DNA of 64,000 nt from Lunularia cruciata. Taxonomy: Eukaryota; Streptophyta; Marchantiopsida; Lunulariales; Lunulariaceae. The notes beneath the pieces are model-generated. The model was not told where the DNA came from and made no database searches. It saw nothing but the letters and a program-made list of their open reading frames with translations. A program made the translations under genes and the position numbers. The stretch covers positions 25,606,001 to 25,670,000 of the forward strand of contig OX419760.1 in assembly GCA_948567375.1 (NCBI GenBank), written 5' to 3'. Positions within the stretch are counted from its first letter, which is position 1. Every line of letters starts with the position of its first letter. Positions 19,913 through 30,139 of this stretch are shown here, one piece after another.

Positions 19913-20410
19913 CTAATCTTGAGAACTAGCTGATGAAGGTGGTAGTATTTCTGTAGCTGTACTAAGACTCTCTCCAAGATCCTTCACCAAAGTTTCCAAA
20001 AGTGCTTTTACTCCACTACACTCATGTCCTTTTGGAAGTCCTTCAACTCCACAAACCTCACACAACTCCTTGGTCTTAGATCTTCTCCCTCCCAATCTTG
20101 GTGAAGAAGGTCCAACATGCAAACCCAAGTCAAGTAAGCCTCTCCTTTCCCTCAATCTCTTGCTCTCAAAGGTCAATGGACATGAACTTGCCTTATGTCC
20201 CTTCTCTCCACATAGAAAGCACTTAGACTCACTCTTTCCTCCAAGTGGTGTAGGTTTTTGGATCCTCTCAACACTCTCTTCAAATTCTATTGTAAACTCT
20301 CTTTTCCTCAAATCCACCCCTACAATCACCTCAAACCCTTGGAGAACCTTGCATAATCTCAATTTCCACTCTTGATGACCCTCCATGTTCCCCAAGATGA
20401 ATCTAAACAC
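19913..20410 (-). CDS. Family A extra ORF upstream of gag, CCHC zinc-knuckle protein
   Basis: Open frame of 165 codons on the minus strand, separate from and upstream of gag-pol. Residues 64-77 form a nucleocapsid-type knuckle, CFLCGEKGHKASSC, and further on CEVCGVEGLPKGHEC is a second Cys/His-rich segment that could bind zinc. The C-terminal end is Ser/Thr-rich. The listed start is not a plain ATG: the first codon is GTG, and an in-frame TGA lies just before it, so the true start may be the ATG at about residue 9 (MEGHQEW) or an upstream exon. A nucleic-acid-binding accessory protein is the likely role. An extra ORF before gag is not standard for Ty3/gypsy elements. Confidence 0.6.
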   Translation of the reverse strand: MFRFILGNMEGHQEWKLRLCKVLQGFEVIVGVDLRKREFTIEFEESVERIQKPTPLGGKSESKCFLCGEKGHKASSCPLTFESKRLRERRGLLDLGLHVGPSSPRLGGRRSKTKELCEVCGVEGLPKGHECSGVKALLETLVKDLGESLSTATEILPPSSASSQD

Positions 20411-21112
20411 TCAAACATACTTTTTGTTGATCTCAAACTTCTCATGCATGAGATCTCTACTCTGCAGAATTGACCCTTCCTCACAATGTCACTCAAATCT
20501 CCCAACCAATATTTCACAGTCCTCTGAAATTTTCCACACATGATCACAACTCTAGGGGGTCCCTCCCTGCAAAATTTCAGATCTTTTCATTGAGCCATTT
20601 GGCCTAGACACCTTTCTATTCAGCACCCATATTTCAGATTTGGTCTGAAAACCACCCCCCTCACTTCAAAAACTCATAATGCCATGCGCAAAAACGATCT
20701 CTCTCTAATTTTTGTGGCAGCACGTAGGATACAATGCACTAAATTTTCTAGTGCCCAGTGCGCATAGAAGCTCTCTCAATAATTTCAAGTGTGCTAACTG
20801 AAAGATAACCCAAGCTATCATGTGTAGAAATCTCAAGTCCAGATCTCAAACTTGAGATGTTGCCCAAAATCACCTTAATCCCCAAAATCTACAATACACC
20901 TCACACAATCTCTCCAATTCCTCTAATGTGTACAAGATGTACAAAATCACCTCAAAGACATCATAATGAACTACAGGGTATACAAATGGATATTGGTTCT
21001 CTAACATAAGTTCAGCCCTCTCCTCTCCTAATGTTCTCTCCAAGTGAGCTCTCATAGTCTCCTTCTGCCTAATGTAGAATTGGACGCAGAACATTATCTT
21101 GCCTTCTAGAGA
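20411..21112 (-). other. Family A 5' leader
   Basis: About 700 bases between primer site and the first clear ORF. The same leader is found, diverged, at about 30975-31630 next to the deleted family A copy (shared CAGATTTGGTCT, CTCATGTGTACA and other segments). Short minus-strand frames (20359-20547, 20870-21157) lie in it, but I see no domain. Confidence 0.5.
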
Positions 21113-21131
21113 GGTCCCGGCAACGGAACCA
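21113..21131 (-). promoter_or_regulatory. Primer binding site of family A
   Basis: On the minus strand, four T residues after the 5' LTR comes TGGTTCCGTTGCCGGGACC. It has the TGG start and CCGTTGCCGGG core seen in Asp-tRNA-type primer sites of some plant Ty3/gypsy elements (usually TGGCGCCGTTGCCGGGG), with two changed bases. The exact tRNA is not certain. The deleted copy at 30-32 kb has the related TGGTTCCATTACCAAGA at the same place. Confidence 0.65.
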
Positions 21132-21135
21132 AAAA

Positions 21136-21813
21136 TGTGAGCCGGCCTGTCTCTCACTCAAGATGAACCTCTGATGGCTATTATGGTAGCGCACCATGGA
21201 CTAAGAAGGCAAGGAACCCCAACTCCATCATACTCCTCCAAGGCTAACACTCCAAGACTCAAGACATTGCTCACTAGAGAACTCAATGAGAGAGAGATAG
21301 TTGCAAATGAAAGGATGATGAGTACCTCATCACCCCTTGTTTATATACTTGTGAAATAGTTACGTACCAAAGTTACTAATTACCATAGTAACTCAAGTTA
21401 CTAGACTAAAAGTCAAGTAAAGTCAAAAAGTAGAAAGGAATATCCATTCACATGGGCATATTCCCCTTATCTTGACCCAACCACTAAAGCAAGGATTCCT
21501 TCACATGGGCTATCTTGGACTAAAGAAAAATCCAAAACAAAAAGGCTTGCTGGCCCAAGAGTTCTCAACTCTTTCCCCAAAGCCAAACACCTAGGAATAA
21601 TACCAAGTCAACACACTAAAATCCAAAATAGTGGTGCTCATCTTTTCTACTTCCTCTAAAGTAAGGTCCCATCTATCTTAGCTATGACTAACTTTAGCTA
21701 ACCATGACTAATATAGAACCATCCTTTATCTCAATATAAATAATATCTCTTAAGTACTTGTAATACCAAGCTAAATATCACAATACCACACACATGCACA
21801 AATGGGTGTTACA
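21136..21813 (-). repeat. Family A 5' LTR
   Basis: 678 bp that mirror the 14121 copy. The element promoter should lie here, read leftward, but I cannot point to a certain TATA box. It is followed on the plus strand by GGTC, the target duplication. Confidence 0.95.
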
Positions 21814-21817
21814 GGTC

Positions 21818-22960
21818 TAGGCAAGATATTCCCTCTTAGGTTCTCTATCCTTGGATCACAATTGTCTCTAATTTCATGCATCATTGCATGATGACTCAAT
21901 TCCCAATTCCCAATTCCCAATTCCACAACAAGAACTCTACTTTTGTATTGCGGACTAATTCTTATCTACAATACTTATTCAGTGTTGGAGCTTTGATGAT
22001 AAACTCAAGTGCTCTCCTTATCTTCCTTGGCCCTTTAGGGGTGGCTACTTCCTTTCTCTTTGGTCTTGTCATCATTCTCAAATTGTCTCACACTTCCCAA
22101 TCCTCCTTACATAGTCAGATACTTTCTCAATTCAAATGTCCTTTGTTAAACATTTTCTCAATTTGTTGGATCTTCTTGTCAAGGGTGAGGAAAGCCTAAT
22201 TACTCTTGCATTGGTGAACTCTATAAAAATTGAAAAGGATGTAAGTCCAATGTGGATGACGGCTCAATAGCTATGAATGTTTGGAAATTTTACACTCTGG
22301 TGAAAGTTTATTGCTCATACATGTGAGTGGTACAATCAAATGGTTATTAATTATAGTTCTTTATTTATTGGTGCCACATTTACTCTTTAATGTCAGGTCA
22401 AATGGCTTTTCTGGCCAAAGATCATCCTAGAACTAAAGTCTCTTTTTAGGACAAAGATCTCCCAAGATGAAGGAGACCCTTACAACAATTTTTTTGTCTA
22501 ACAACTTTCTTTATTGAAGAGCCATGCTCCATGCTCTTTATCTTGATCTACTATTGCTAAATCCCATGGCACATTCACCTTCCCTTTGAAGGTACAATTC
22601 CCTTCAATGTGGAAGGAAATCAATCATAAACCTCCCATCTTCCTTGCTGACCAGCTATTTCTGCCTTCTTCTTGGTTAAACTAAGTAAGTTGAAAGAAAA
22701 AGGTGCATTGTGGAAAGAGGTGAGGCATCACAATATACATAAAGGAGGCTCTATTGGGTTTTCTTGCCTTTGCTGATTTGGAGTGCTTATGATTGCATCA
22801 CTTCTTGTTTTTCCTATATAAGATTGCTTAGCTCTCCCTTGTTTTCTTGGGTGGTAATAAAGGTTTTTAGTGCATTTTCTCTCTTAAATATTTCTTTTAT
22901 TTATTCATTGCTTATTTTCAAGAGTGATTCTAGTAATAAAACACGTAAAAGATGAAAGAC
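21818..22960. other. Unassigned spacer with a dispersed repeat
   Basis: No supported gene. Around 22290-22560 it contains sequence that recurs, diverged, at about 32370-32600 (shared ACATGTGAGTGG, GGTTATTAATTATAG versus GGTCATTAATTGTGG, and TTGGCCAA/GGCCAAAG words). It is probably part of an older uncharacterised repeat. A triple CCCAATT run lies at 21899-21925. Confidence 0.5.
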
Positions 22961-24660
22961 ATCATTTAGATCTATATAAAATTTATTAGATACTAGGATA
23001 AAATGTCTTTAGTGTTGCATGCAAATTGAGAACTACTAATGGAGATGTCAAAGCAACCCATAAGATAGAAGATTGGATTTTGCCAATGATAATTCATCAA
23101 AGAGTACTGAAATTTTGGGGGAGATACATCATGTATGCCAATACCTGATTTATAAGATGCATTAGTTTAAGAGCTTGTTGAAAAACTTGAAAGAAAGTTT
23201 TGTGGTTTTTTAACCAATTGATGAACAATTACTTTTGATGATTGCGTAATTAGGTGAAATTAATGAAAAGTTTAAGGTACTTACAAGCTTGAATTGAAGG
23301 TTATGAAAGTTGTGAATGATTATATATGTGTTGCTAGTAGGAACTCTTGATAAAGGAAAATATGTGATTGATATCAAGAACAAGAATAACGTTAGTTCTG
23401 AATGATGTAGTCCATAGTATCATAGTCCAATTACTTATGAGGTTAAAAGATACAATAATTATGTCAATAACACACAAGAAATTTGCAGAGATCTATAGAA
23501 ACATGAGAGATACATTGAGTGTTGTTTGATTGGAAGTGCAATGGCAATGGATCTAATTCGTTTGGATTAAAATGTACAAAGAGAATAAGCTATAAATTCT
23601 AAAATCTTGTTTAGTAGCAAAATTAGCTAATTTAGAAATTTGACCAAATGTAGTAAATACATCCATGGCCTAGTCATGAAGATGTACTTAGTCTTACATA
23701 TTTACTTGTAGTAAACTTTTTTTTATTTAATTTACCATCATACTCAATATTTTTAATCCAAATTTTATTTATTTAATATAGAAAATTACATATCATTGTT
23801 GTTTTGAAATTTTTATCTTAATAATGGAATTTTTCTCTTCTTTAGTTTTATTTAGTCTTGAAGTTTAAGTTCATTATCATGGAATCAATTTAAGTTAATT
23901 GAAACAGCATTTAATCATATAAAAATTTATAAATTTTAAAATATATGTTAAGTAAATTTTGATATTTAATATGAAAATTAATTTCCAAATTTTTTAGGCT
24001 TTTTGGATAATTCTTAGTTTATAATATGATGTTTTGAAAAAAATTTCAATGATCCACTTCCATTGAAAAATATATATTATAATTCAAAGTATCTATAAAT
24101 CTCTTCTGGATGTCAATGTTTCTCCAAGCAAATGACTACGTTCCATTGCATAATAGGTCCAATTTGAAATGCAAAATGCAAAAAAGAAAGCAAAAATATC
24201 TACACCGTTTAGAAAACTCTTCTTTAGTAAATAGGTGATCACCATATATCTACGTTGATAGTTATGTCATTACAAAATAATTATGGAGAAAAATCTAGAA
24301 GCTTGCGACTGTCATAAGTAATTTTCTTGGACTAACTAATCTACTTCTACAACAAGTATCCTCCGTATCCATTTATTTAGAATAAGTCGTTTATATCTGA
24401 ATGCATGTCCTTTCAATAAAGAGGTATATGATAAAAACCCTTGTATCTTAAAAAATTTCTAATTCCAAGGACGTGTTCAGTGACTGTCATATTACTATAA
24501 CCCAAAAAGGAACCTGAATTTAAAATAGACATAGATCCCTGTAACTATTTTTCAATTCATAAATTATTCGAAGCACACAGGAGATAATGGATTTTGCTAT
24601 CAATCCACAACTAATGATTTTGTCTAAATTTCTTCACTCATGAATAAATTGCGAAACAAG
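22961..24660. other. AT-rich intergenic region
   Basis: Strongly AT-rich with no sustained reading frame or recognised repeat. Homopolymer and A/T runs are frequent from 23700 to 24100. I see nothing else in it. Confidence 0.6.
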
Positions 24661-24661
24661 A

Positions 24662-24784
24662 CAATTTTGATACTCAAAAGTAAGCCAGGAAAATTAAAAT
24701 CAGGTAGGGTTCGAATATTGCTCAATTTTGATATTCAAAAGTAAGCCAGGAAGTTTAAAATCAGGTATGATTCCAATATTGCTC
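24662..24784. repeat. 61-bp tandem duplication
   Basis: CAATTTTGATACTCAAAAG at 24662 and CAATTTTGATATTCAAAAG at 24723 begin two adjacent copies that both continue through GTAAGCCAGGAA and AAAATCAGGTA to ATATTGCTCA. They differ at a handful of positions. Confidence 0.85.
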
Positions 24785-25070
24785 ATTAATCTGAATACAG
24801 AGGTATACGAGTGCAAAAGCTGGAATGGTTATCCAGAACTCATAGATATGCAAATGACCAATAAACAATATGTACATGAATTACAATGTTAGAGTAATGT
24901 TAAATTCCCAAGATAGAATGTATCGTATGTAACCTGTAGCAAAGACATAATCGAAAAGAATCGAGATTGCTAACTCACTAATAAAAAACGGGAAATCGAG
25001 AGATCTATACAAATGATAGCGAATAGGAAACGTAATGTAAAAACCAACCAGTATACAGTGCGTGAACAAA

Positions 25071-25212
25071 GATTAAGAACGTGGGTTGGAGTTGTGTAGG
25101 AACACTGCATACACGGGAGATTGAAGCAGGAAGTGACCAAAGATTAAGAACGTGGGCTGGAGTTGGGTAGGAACCTGCATACGCCAGAGGTCAAACCAGG
25201 AAGCAATCAATG
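25071..25212. repeat. 71-bp tandem duplication downstream of the P450 gene
   Basis: GATTAAGAACGTGGG at 25071 and 25142 start two copies, each continuing with TGGAGTTG and TAGGAAC to CAGGAAG. It lies about 0.5 kb beyond the P450 stop codon. Confidence 0.85.
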
Positions 25213-25316
25213 TACCAAGGGAAAATAGTAGGAAGTGAATTAGTTGGAGAAAGCAGAAATGAAACAAAATAAGAATTCTCAGATGATGTAATTGCAGAAT
25301 GGGGTCGATGTGTAAC

Positions 25317-25373
25317 AATGTCAATAGTTTTGGTTGCGATATAAAGTATATCGCAACCAACACTATTGACATT
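25317..25373. repeat. Near-perfect inverted repeat (hairpin)
   Basis: Two 27-nt arms (25317-25343 and 25347-25373) are complementary at 26 of 27 positions around a 3-nt centre AAG. The arms end in TGCGATATA / TATATCGCA. The loop is too short for a normal plant microRNA precursor. A cruciform-prone palindrome or a fold-back element remnant is more likely. Confidence 0.9.
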
Positions 25374-25726
25374 CAAGTCCTGAGACGTGAACATCTAAAG
25401 GAAACCGAAGGTGGCCATATGTATCTAAATATAAATATAAATAAATAAATTTATAATTTTATAATTTTTTTATATATAATTTGAATATATATACGGTTAC
25501 AAAGTGCCTTCAAAATGAAGAAATCGGAAAAGATCTCTTAATTTTAAATCACTGGAAGAAATTTTTCTTCAGAATAAAGAGACTCTCATAACAATGAGGT
25601 CAACTCAACTAGAGCAGCAAATAACCTCCTTTAAGCTACTGATCACAACGTACTGATGATTGTCAAAGGAGGAGTTACTAGTAGGTACAACGAACCAGCC
25701 GATCCATATATTTTTGTAATATGCAT
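25374..25726. other. P450 3' flank
   Basis: Likely 3' untranslated and downstream sequence of the minus-strand P450. The part 25425-25500 is very AT-rich. I cannot place a certain polyadenylation site. Confidence 0.4.
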
Positions 25727-27931
25727 TTACGATGATACTGAATATATATGGTCAGCCAACCTTGGTGCAGGGATCAAATGCAAATGTTTACTAGGCCTAA
25801 CAACAATTGAAACTCCCTCTTCGTCACTAATGTCTTGAGGAGACTTGCCAGGAGGAGGGTTCCAATCGTAAGCGTGAACGAGCGAAGTTATCATGAGTTG
25901 AAACACTACAAGACCCAAATTCTTACCAGCGCACTGTCTTCTGCCACTGCCAAATGGTGTAAGCCTGTAATCGACACCGTGAACGCTCACAGGCTTCTCC
26001 AAAAATCGCTCGGGTCGGAAGACTAGAGGATCTTGCCATTCATTTGGATCACGCCCAATGTAATGGACATTGACGAATACAGCGGTATTAGCAGGAATGT
26101 CGTACTCGCCGAGAGTTGCAGGAACCAAGTTAAAACGTGGGGCTAAGCATGGTAGCGGAGGATGCAAGCGATACGTTTCGCTTACGATAGCTTGAAGGTA
26201 TGGCAGGTTTGGAAAGTCGGACTCTGCAACTGGGCGGTTTTTACCGACGATAGAGTCGATTTCGAGTTGGAATTTTTTCATCAAGTGCGGCCGTCGACTG
26301 AGCTCAATGAGTGCCCACTCTGTGCTAGCTGCACTCGTTTCTATCCCTGCCACCATCATATCCTGCACGACAAGATTAAGTTAGAGCGTGGAAGTAACTC
26401 AACGTAAAAACAGTTATAGAAAAATACCAGCGAGAGGGCGATTACAGTATGTAATGCCACACGGCCCCCGCCAGCGCATGTAATACTGAAACTGTCCTTC
26501 TGCACAACGTTCTACAACCCACTAGTTTTTAGAACACCCTTTCTTTCTCCTACGAGAAATCCCTGAGATCGAGCTATGACTTATTAGCGGTTACTGGGCA
26601 ATTAATATGATTTTTCCTGGGATGACGACTACAAAATCTGATGAGCAACACGTACCATCAGAGCGCCCATTACATTATCTTCCGTGAGTTTATTCTGCTC
26701 GTAGTGAGTAAGGAGAACGTCGACAAAATCTTCATCCTCGTAGTTCTCAGTGCTTGACCGTACGTCTCTATGCTCCTTAATCACTTGCTGCAAGACCACC
26801 TTCATGCGCGAGGCAAGCTCTTTGTACCTTTTGATAATACCTTGAGGATCAAGAGGCTCCAGTTTTGGGAATAGATCAACGAGGTTGAAGCTAAGAACCA
26901 GGGCGACGAAGTCATCAGTAATATGGCGGAAGTCGGTCAATTCAGCTGTAACCGATAAAGTCCCGTCTCGGAACCTCTTCCCGAATAGTAGAGAGCTTAG
27001 CAACATAGTAGTCGTGCTCAATGTCACCTGTCTCATGTCCACTAGTTCTCCAGCTGCTGCTCTGGTTCTTAGCTTCCGCAAGGTCCCTGTAATTACGCTC
27101 TTCCGTATCTGCATCAGAGCATGATACCGCAAATCAGATTCTAAATAGATTTTCCTGCTAGCACCAAATATTGCAGATATGGTATCGATGCAAATGAATC
27201 AAAAGAAAACGAGTGAAATCAGACGGTAAGGAGCCCGTAAAAGAACTAAGCTCGTACTGTAGATCAAATGGTTTCAAAGTTCAGACTTTGATCAACCAAG
27301 CTGAACCCCTTACCGCCTCAGATTTCGCGAGTTTGGCCCCGGTGAACAACTCCGTGCTGCAAATTTTCTTCAAATATCTCATATTTGGGGTGTTACCCTG
27401 AAGTCCTATGTCCGAGGAATTGAATCCGAGATACTTGGCAGCAGACCGCTGGATGGTCGTCGGACGTCCCGAGAACACAGTATCTTGATGCTTCATAACC
27501 TCTTCGGCGACCCGCGCAGACGAGACTACCACAACGTCATAAGACCCCATCCGAAAGTGAACAATTGGACCATATTTTCTCGCGAACTTCGAAAAGCAAA
27601 GGTGAAATTTAATTTCTAAGGAGAAAATTGCACCAACCACCGGAAAGTTTAGGGGCCCTGGTGGCAGTTTCAGTTTCTTATCTTTTGCCCAGTTTCGAAG
27701 AGACAAGAGCACTATGGTCCCAATGATAAGGAGCAACCATGTTGTCGTAATTGATAGCAACGGACGCGACATCCAATCACTCTTCCCCACCAGCAAATCA
27801 AGCTTCAGGAACTTCATTTCCTGCATGAATCTTCTACCTGACGTTGCAGTTGCTTGGTCTTTGCCCAGGCTCGTTCTCTTCTTGAACTGAACAGCCCCCT
27901 CACTTGTAAGTATCGACCAGGCCTCAATCAT
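25727..27931 (-). CDS. Cytochrome P450, plant CYP71-clan type, three exons
   Basis: Heme monooxygenase anchored in the ER membrane, probably of specialised metabolism. Exons (minus): 27931-27314, 27108-26656 and 26362-25727; introns 205 and 293 nt, both GT-AG and phase 0. The longest reading is 568 residues. Met54 (27772) would give 515, closer to the usual 500-520, and puts the membrane segment (residues 58-78) near the N-terminus; Met36 and Met39 are also possible. Motifs: hinge LPPGP (89-93), I helix AGIETS (362-367), K helix ETYR (419-422), FRPERF (472-477), heme loop PFGSGRRQCAG (493-503) with ligand Cys501. All key residues are present and no stop occurs, so the gene looks functional. 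Between ALM and DMMVAG the exon 2-3 joint is one residue shorter than in most relatives. Substrate and subfamily are not known from this sequence. Confidence 0.93.
26363..26655 (-). other. P450 intron 2
   Basis: Begins GTACGTG and ends TCGTGCAG on the minus strand; phase 0. It lies just before the I-helix AGxxT motif. The length is 293 nt. Confidence 0.82.
27109..27313 (-). other. P450 intron 1
   Basis: Begins GTAAGG and ends GATGCAG on the minus strand; phase 0. It joins ...AKLAKSEA to IRKSVITG.... The length is 205 nt. Confidence 0.85.
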
Positions 27932-28640
27932 GCATTAACAGTGGAGCCGCAGCTCGTCTTTTCGCTCAGATTCTCTCAGAGCAGGGGCAACCTGAACTTT
28001 ACGGCACGGCGACGGCTATGGTGCATGTTACATGTGCGTAAACAATCCTGCGGGACAGGCAAAGAAAAAGTACTCAAGAAATTAACGAAAAATTACAGAA
28101 AAAGTACTCGAGCATTCAAAGAGGATTCCAAATACCGTTTAGACAGTTTTGTGGCACCAAGGTTTAATATGCGAATGCAAAATTTGTGGTGCCAATGTAA
28201 AATAGGGGATTGCAAATTTGGAGCGGGTACCAAACTACAAGACATTGGGAAATTCATGCACCACCTTTGAAGGCAAACTTGAAAAATTGAAGTGCAAAGT
28301 CCATGTGCCTACTGTGAAGGGAGATTGGGAAAATTTAAGTGCGAGATTAGTGATAATGGAGTGCACCCCCTTGGGAATGCAACTTCTCTTCTCATCGTCC
28401 CTCACTTGGTCATTGAGCAGAATTCGAGTTCCATTCCTGCACATAATGGTGGATTTCATTCCATTCCTAAGCAGAGGAGTGGATTCCAAAACCTATTGAA
28501 ACAAATGGTAGCTGCTGTACTGGTGCTTTTTACCACCCTAGTGAGTAAAGCAAATACAATATGTTTGTTAGCAATGCACCTTCTACATAGATTGGGAACA
28601 CCTCAGTGAGCAAACCAAAAGGTGAGGAAGATAGGTTTAG
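27932..28640. other. P450 5' flank
   Basis: Upstream of the P450 on the minus strand, so it should hold the promoter. CpG dinucleotides continue to about 28050. No unambiguous TATA box or known element stands out. Short frames on both strands (27854-28609) overlap each other and are not supported as genes. Confidence 0.35.
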
Positions 28641-30125
28641 GATGGTTTCGCATCATTGTGGTCCAATCATGGATTATTCAGAGGATCCTAAACATTTTAA
28701 ATAGATTCATGTGGTTTTAGCAAGAAACATGTTAAAAAAGTATAGAGTTCACTACATTGCAGCTTTTCTTGTGAGATTTGGTAAAGGTTCCTTGGATCCA
28801 TTAACGCAGTGAGATTGGAGAAGGAATGAGCACATTTCTTGAAATCATATAAAACAATGAGGAATTGGAAGGACAAGTGCATGGGTGAACGTCTAGAGGA
28901 TAAGGAGATAAAACATCGATTGACTACCATAGAGGATAGATTGAACCATCTATGTCCTCATTTCTTAAGAATGGATGCTTTGTTTGGAGGTACAACTAAT
29001 ATATCTCCACTAATGCTTGTGAATTTGAGGATGTGGAGGGAGTTAAACCTCTGTGAATGGTCAGACAATGACTATGACAATCACATAGTGACAACACAAG
29101 AAGGGGACAATTTTTTTAGAGTAGCATACACTCTTATGTGGAGAACTTCACAAACATTTTAAGGATCAATACCAAATACAATTCCATGTACACAAGAGCA
29201 AGAGGAAAGGTCTAGTCCAAGTGAGTATGCAAGAAGTGAATTTCTTGAGGAGGAAAATGATCCAGTTGAGATATGAGTAGGAGAAGTAGAATATGAGATG
29301 CCCTCACAAGCACAAGACAAAGGAGAACAAAAAGGAGATTGAGAAGGAGACCGTCGATCAGAATAATGAACCCCAAAAGGGGAGGAAGTTGTCAAAGAAA
29401 TCCAAGGATTTCCCCTTTGCTTATAGCTTTTGTAGAGGACATGGCCAACCATACAAAATTCAAGATTGATTCTTTGGAAGTTAGGGAGAGGTGCAGATTG
29501 GCCCATATCAATGTAGAGAAATCTGGAAAAATAGGAAAACTCAAGGTGAAGGTAGAAGCTCAAGAGAGATCCCAAGCTCAGAAATTGAGACATAAGGAAA
29601 GGATAGCAAAATCAAAGCAACAATACAAGATGACCTTGGAATTAACAAAGGCAAGGAAAACCGCGCATGAAATTAAGAGCATACTTTTGCTACTAGAGGA
29701 AGAGGATGATCCTCCTTATGATATAGGAAGTAGCCATCCAATCCTCAAATGCACACATTGAGATTCAAATGTAGATAATATTGATTTTGTGATAGCAATG
29801 TTTCCAATGTTTGGAATTTCAAGAGTTCACTTGAAAATTCTCATAACTAAAAATACATAACTCATTTCAGAATATTGAGTTGTGTACAGTGTATTTTTTT
29901 TAGAATGTCTCCTTCTCAGTATTTTTGAATGGATGGTTTTGATACCATTGAATGGCATGTGCATTATTGTTTTTCTTGAATGGATGGGTTTGAATCTATT
30001 TAAATGATAGAAACGGATGACCAAAAGATAAATAGTGAAAAGATAATTGGAATGAATTGATATATAATCAGATCAGTCACTTGATGGGTGGTTTTGCTCC
30101 AGATCCAATGGATCCACTCACACAA
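28641..30125 (+). other. Unassigned region, possible old gag-like coding fragments
   Basis: Two plus-strand frames (28839-29162, 107 codons; 29339-29761, 140 codons) are rich in charged residues; the second has a coiled-coil-like stretch (LELTKARKTAHEIKSILLLL). I recognise no domain. They could be decayed retroelement gag or a degraded host gene. No match elsewhere in the window was seen. Confidence 0.3.
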
Positions 30126-30139
30126 AAGTGTGGGGTTTG

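Larger units (their letters stand above)
14121..21813 (-). mobile_element. Family A: complete minus-strand Ty3/gypsy retrotransposon
   Basis: Element of 7.69 kb with LTRs at 14121-14799 (3') and 21136-21813 (5'), flanking GGTC (14117-14120 and 21814-21817), a primer site at 21113-21131, an extra CCHC ORF (19913-20410), gag-protease-RT (16973-19678), RNase H (to 15818), integrase (to 14848) and a purine-rich tract by the 3' LTR. The LTRs differ by about 10 substitutions and one single-base gap (counted by eye), so the insertion is fairly young. The coding region has an in-frame TAG (16973), a frameshift near 15870 and an in-frame TGA (15004), so it is not autonomous as it stands. RT and protease resemble the non-chromovirus Athila/Tat side of Ty3/gypsy; this is inference from motif style. 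Confidence 0.95.

Noticed and set aside
25317-25373. MicroRNA precursor
   Set aside because: The loop is 3 nt and the stem 27 bp; plant precursors have a longer stem-loop with room for a duplex plus loop.
26885-27124. Plus-strand frame over P450 exon 2
   Set aside because: Antisense shadow of the P450 coding sequence.
29159-29593. 144-codon minus-strand frame
   Set aside because: Overlaps opposing frames of similar length, has no domain and no neighbour supporting it.
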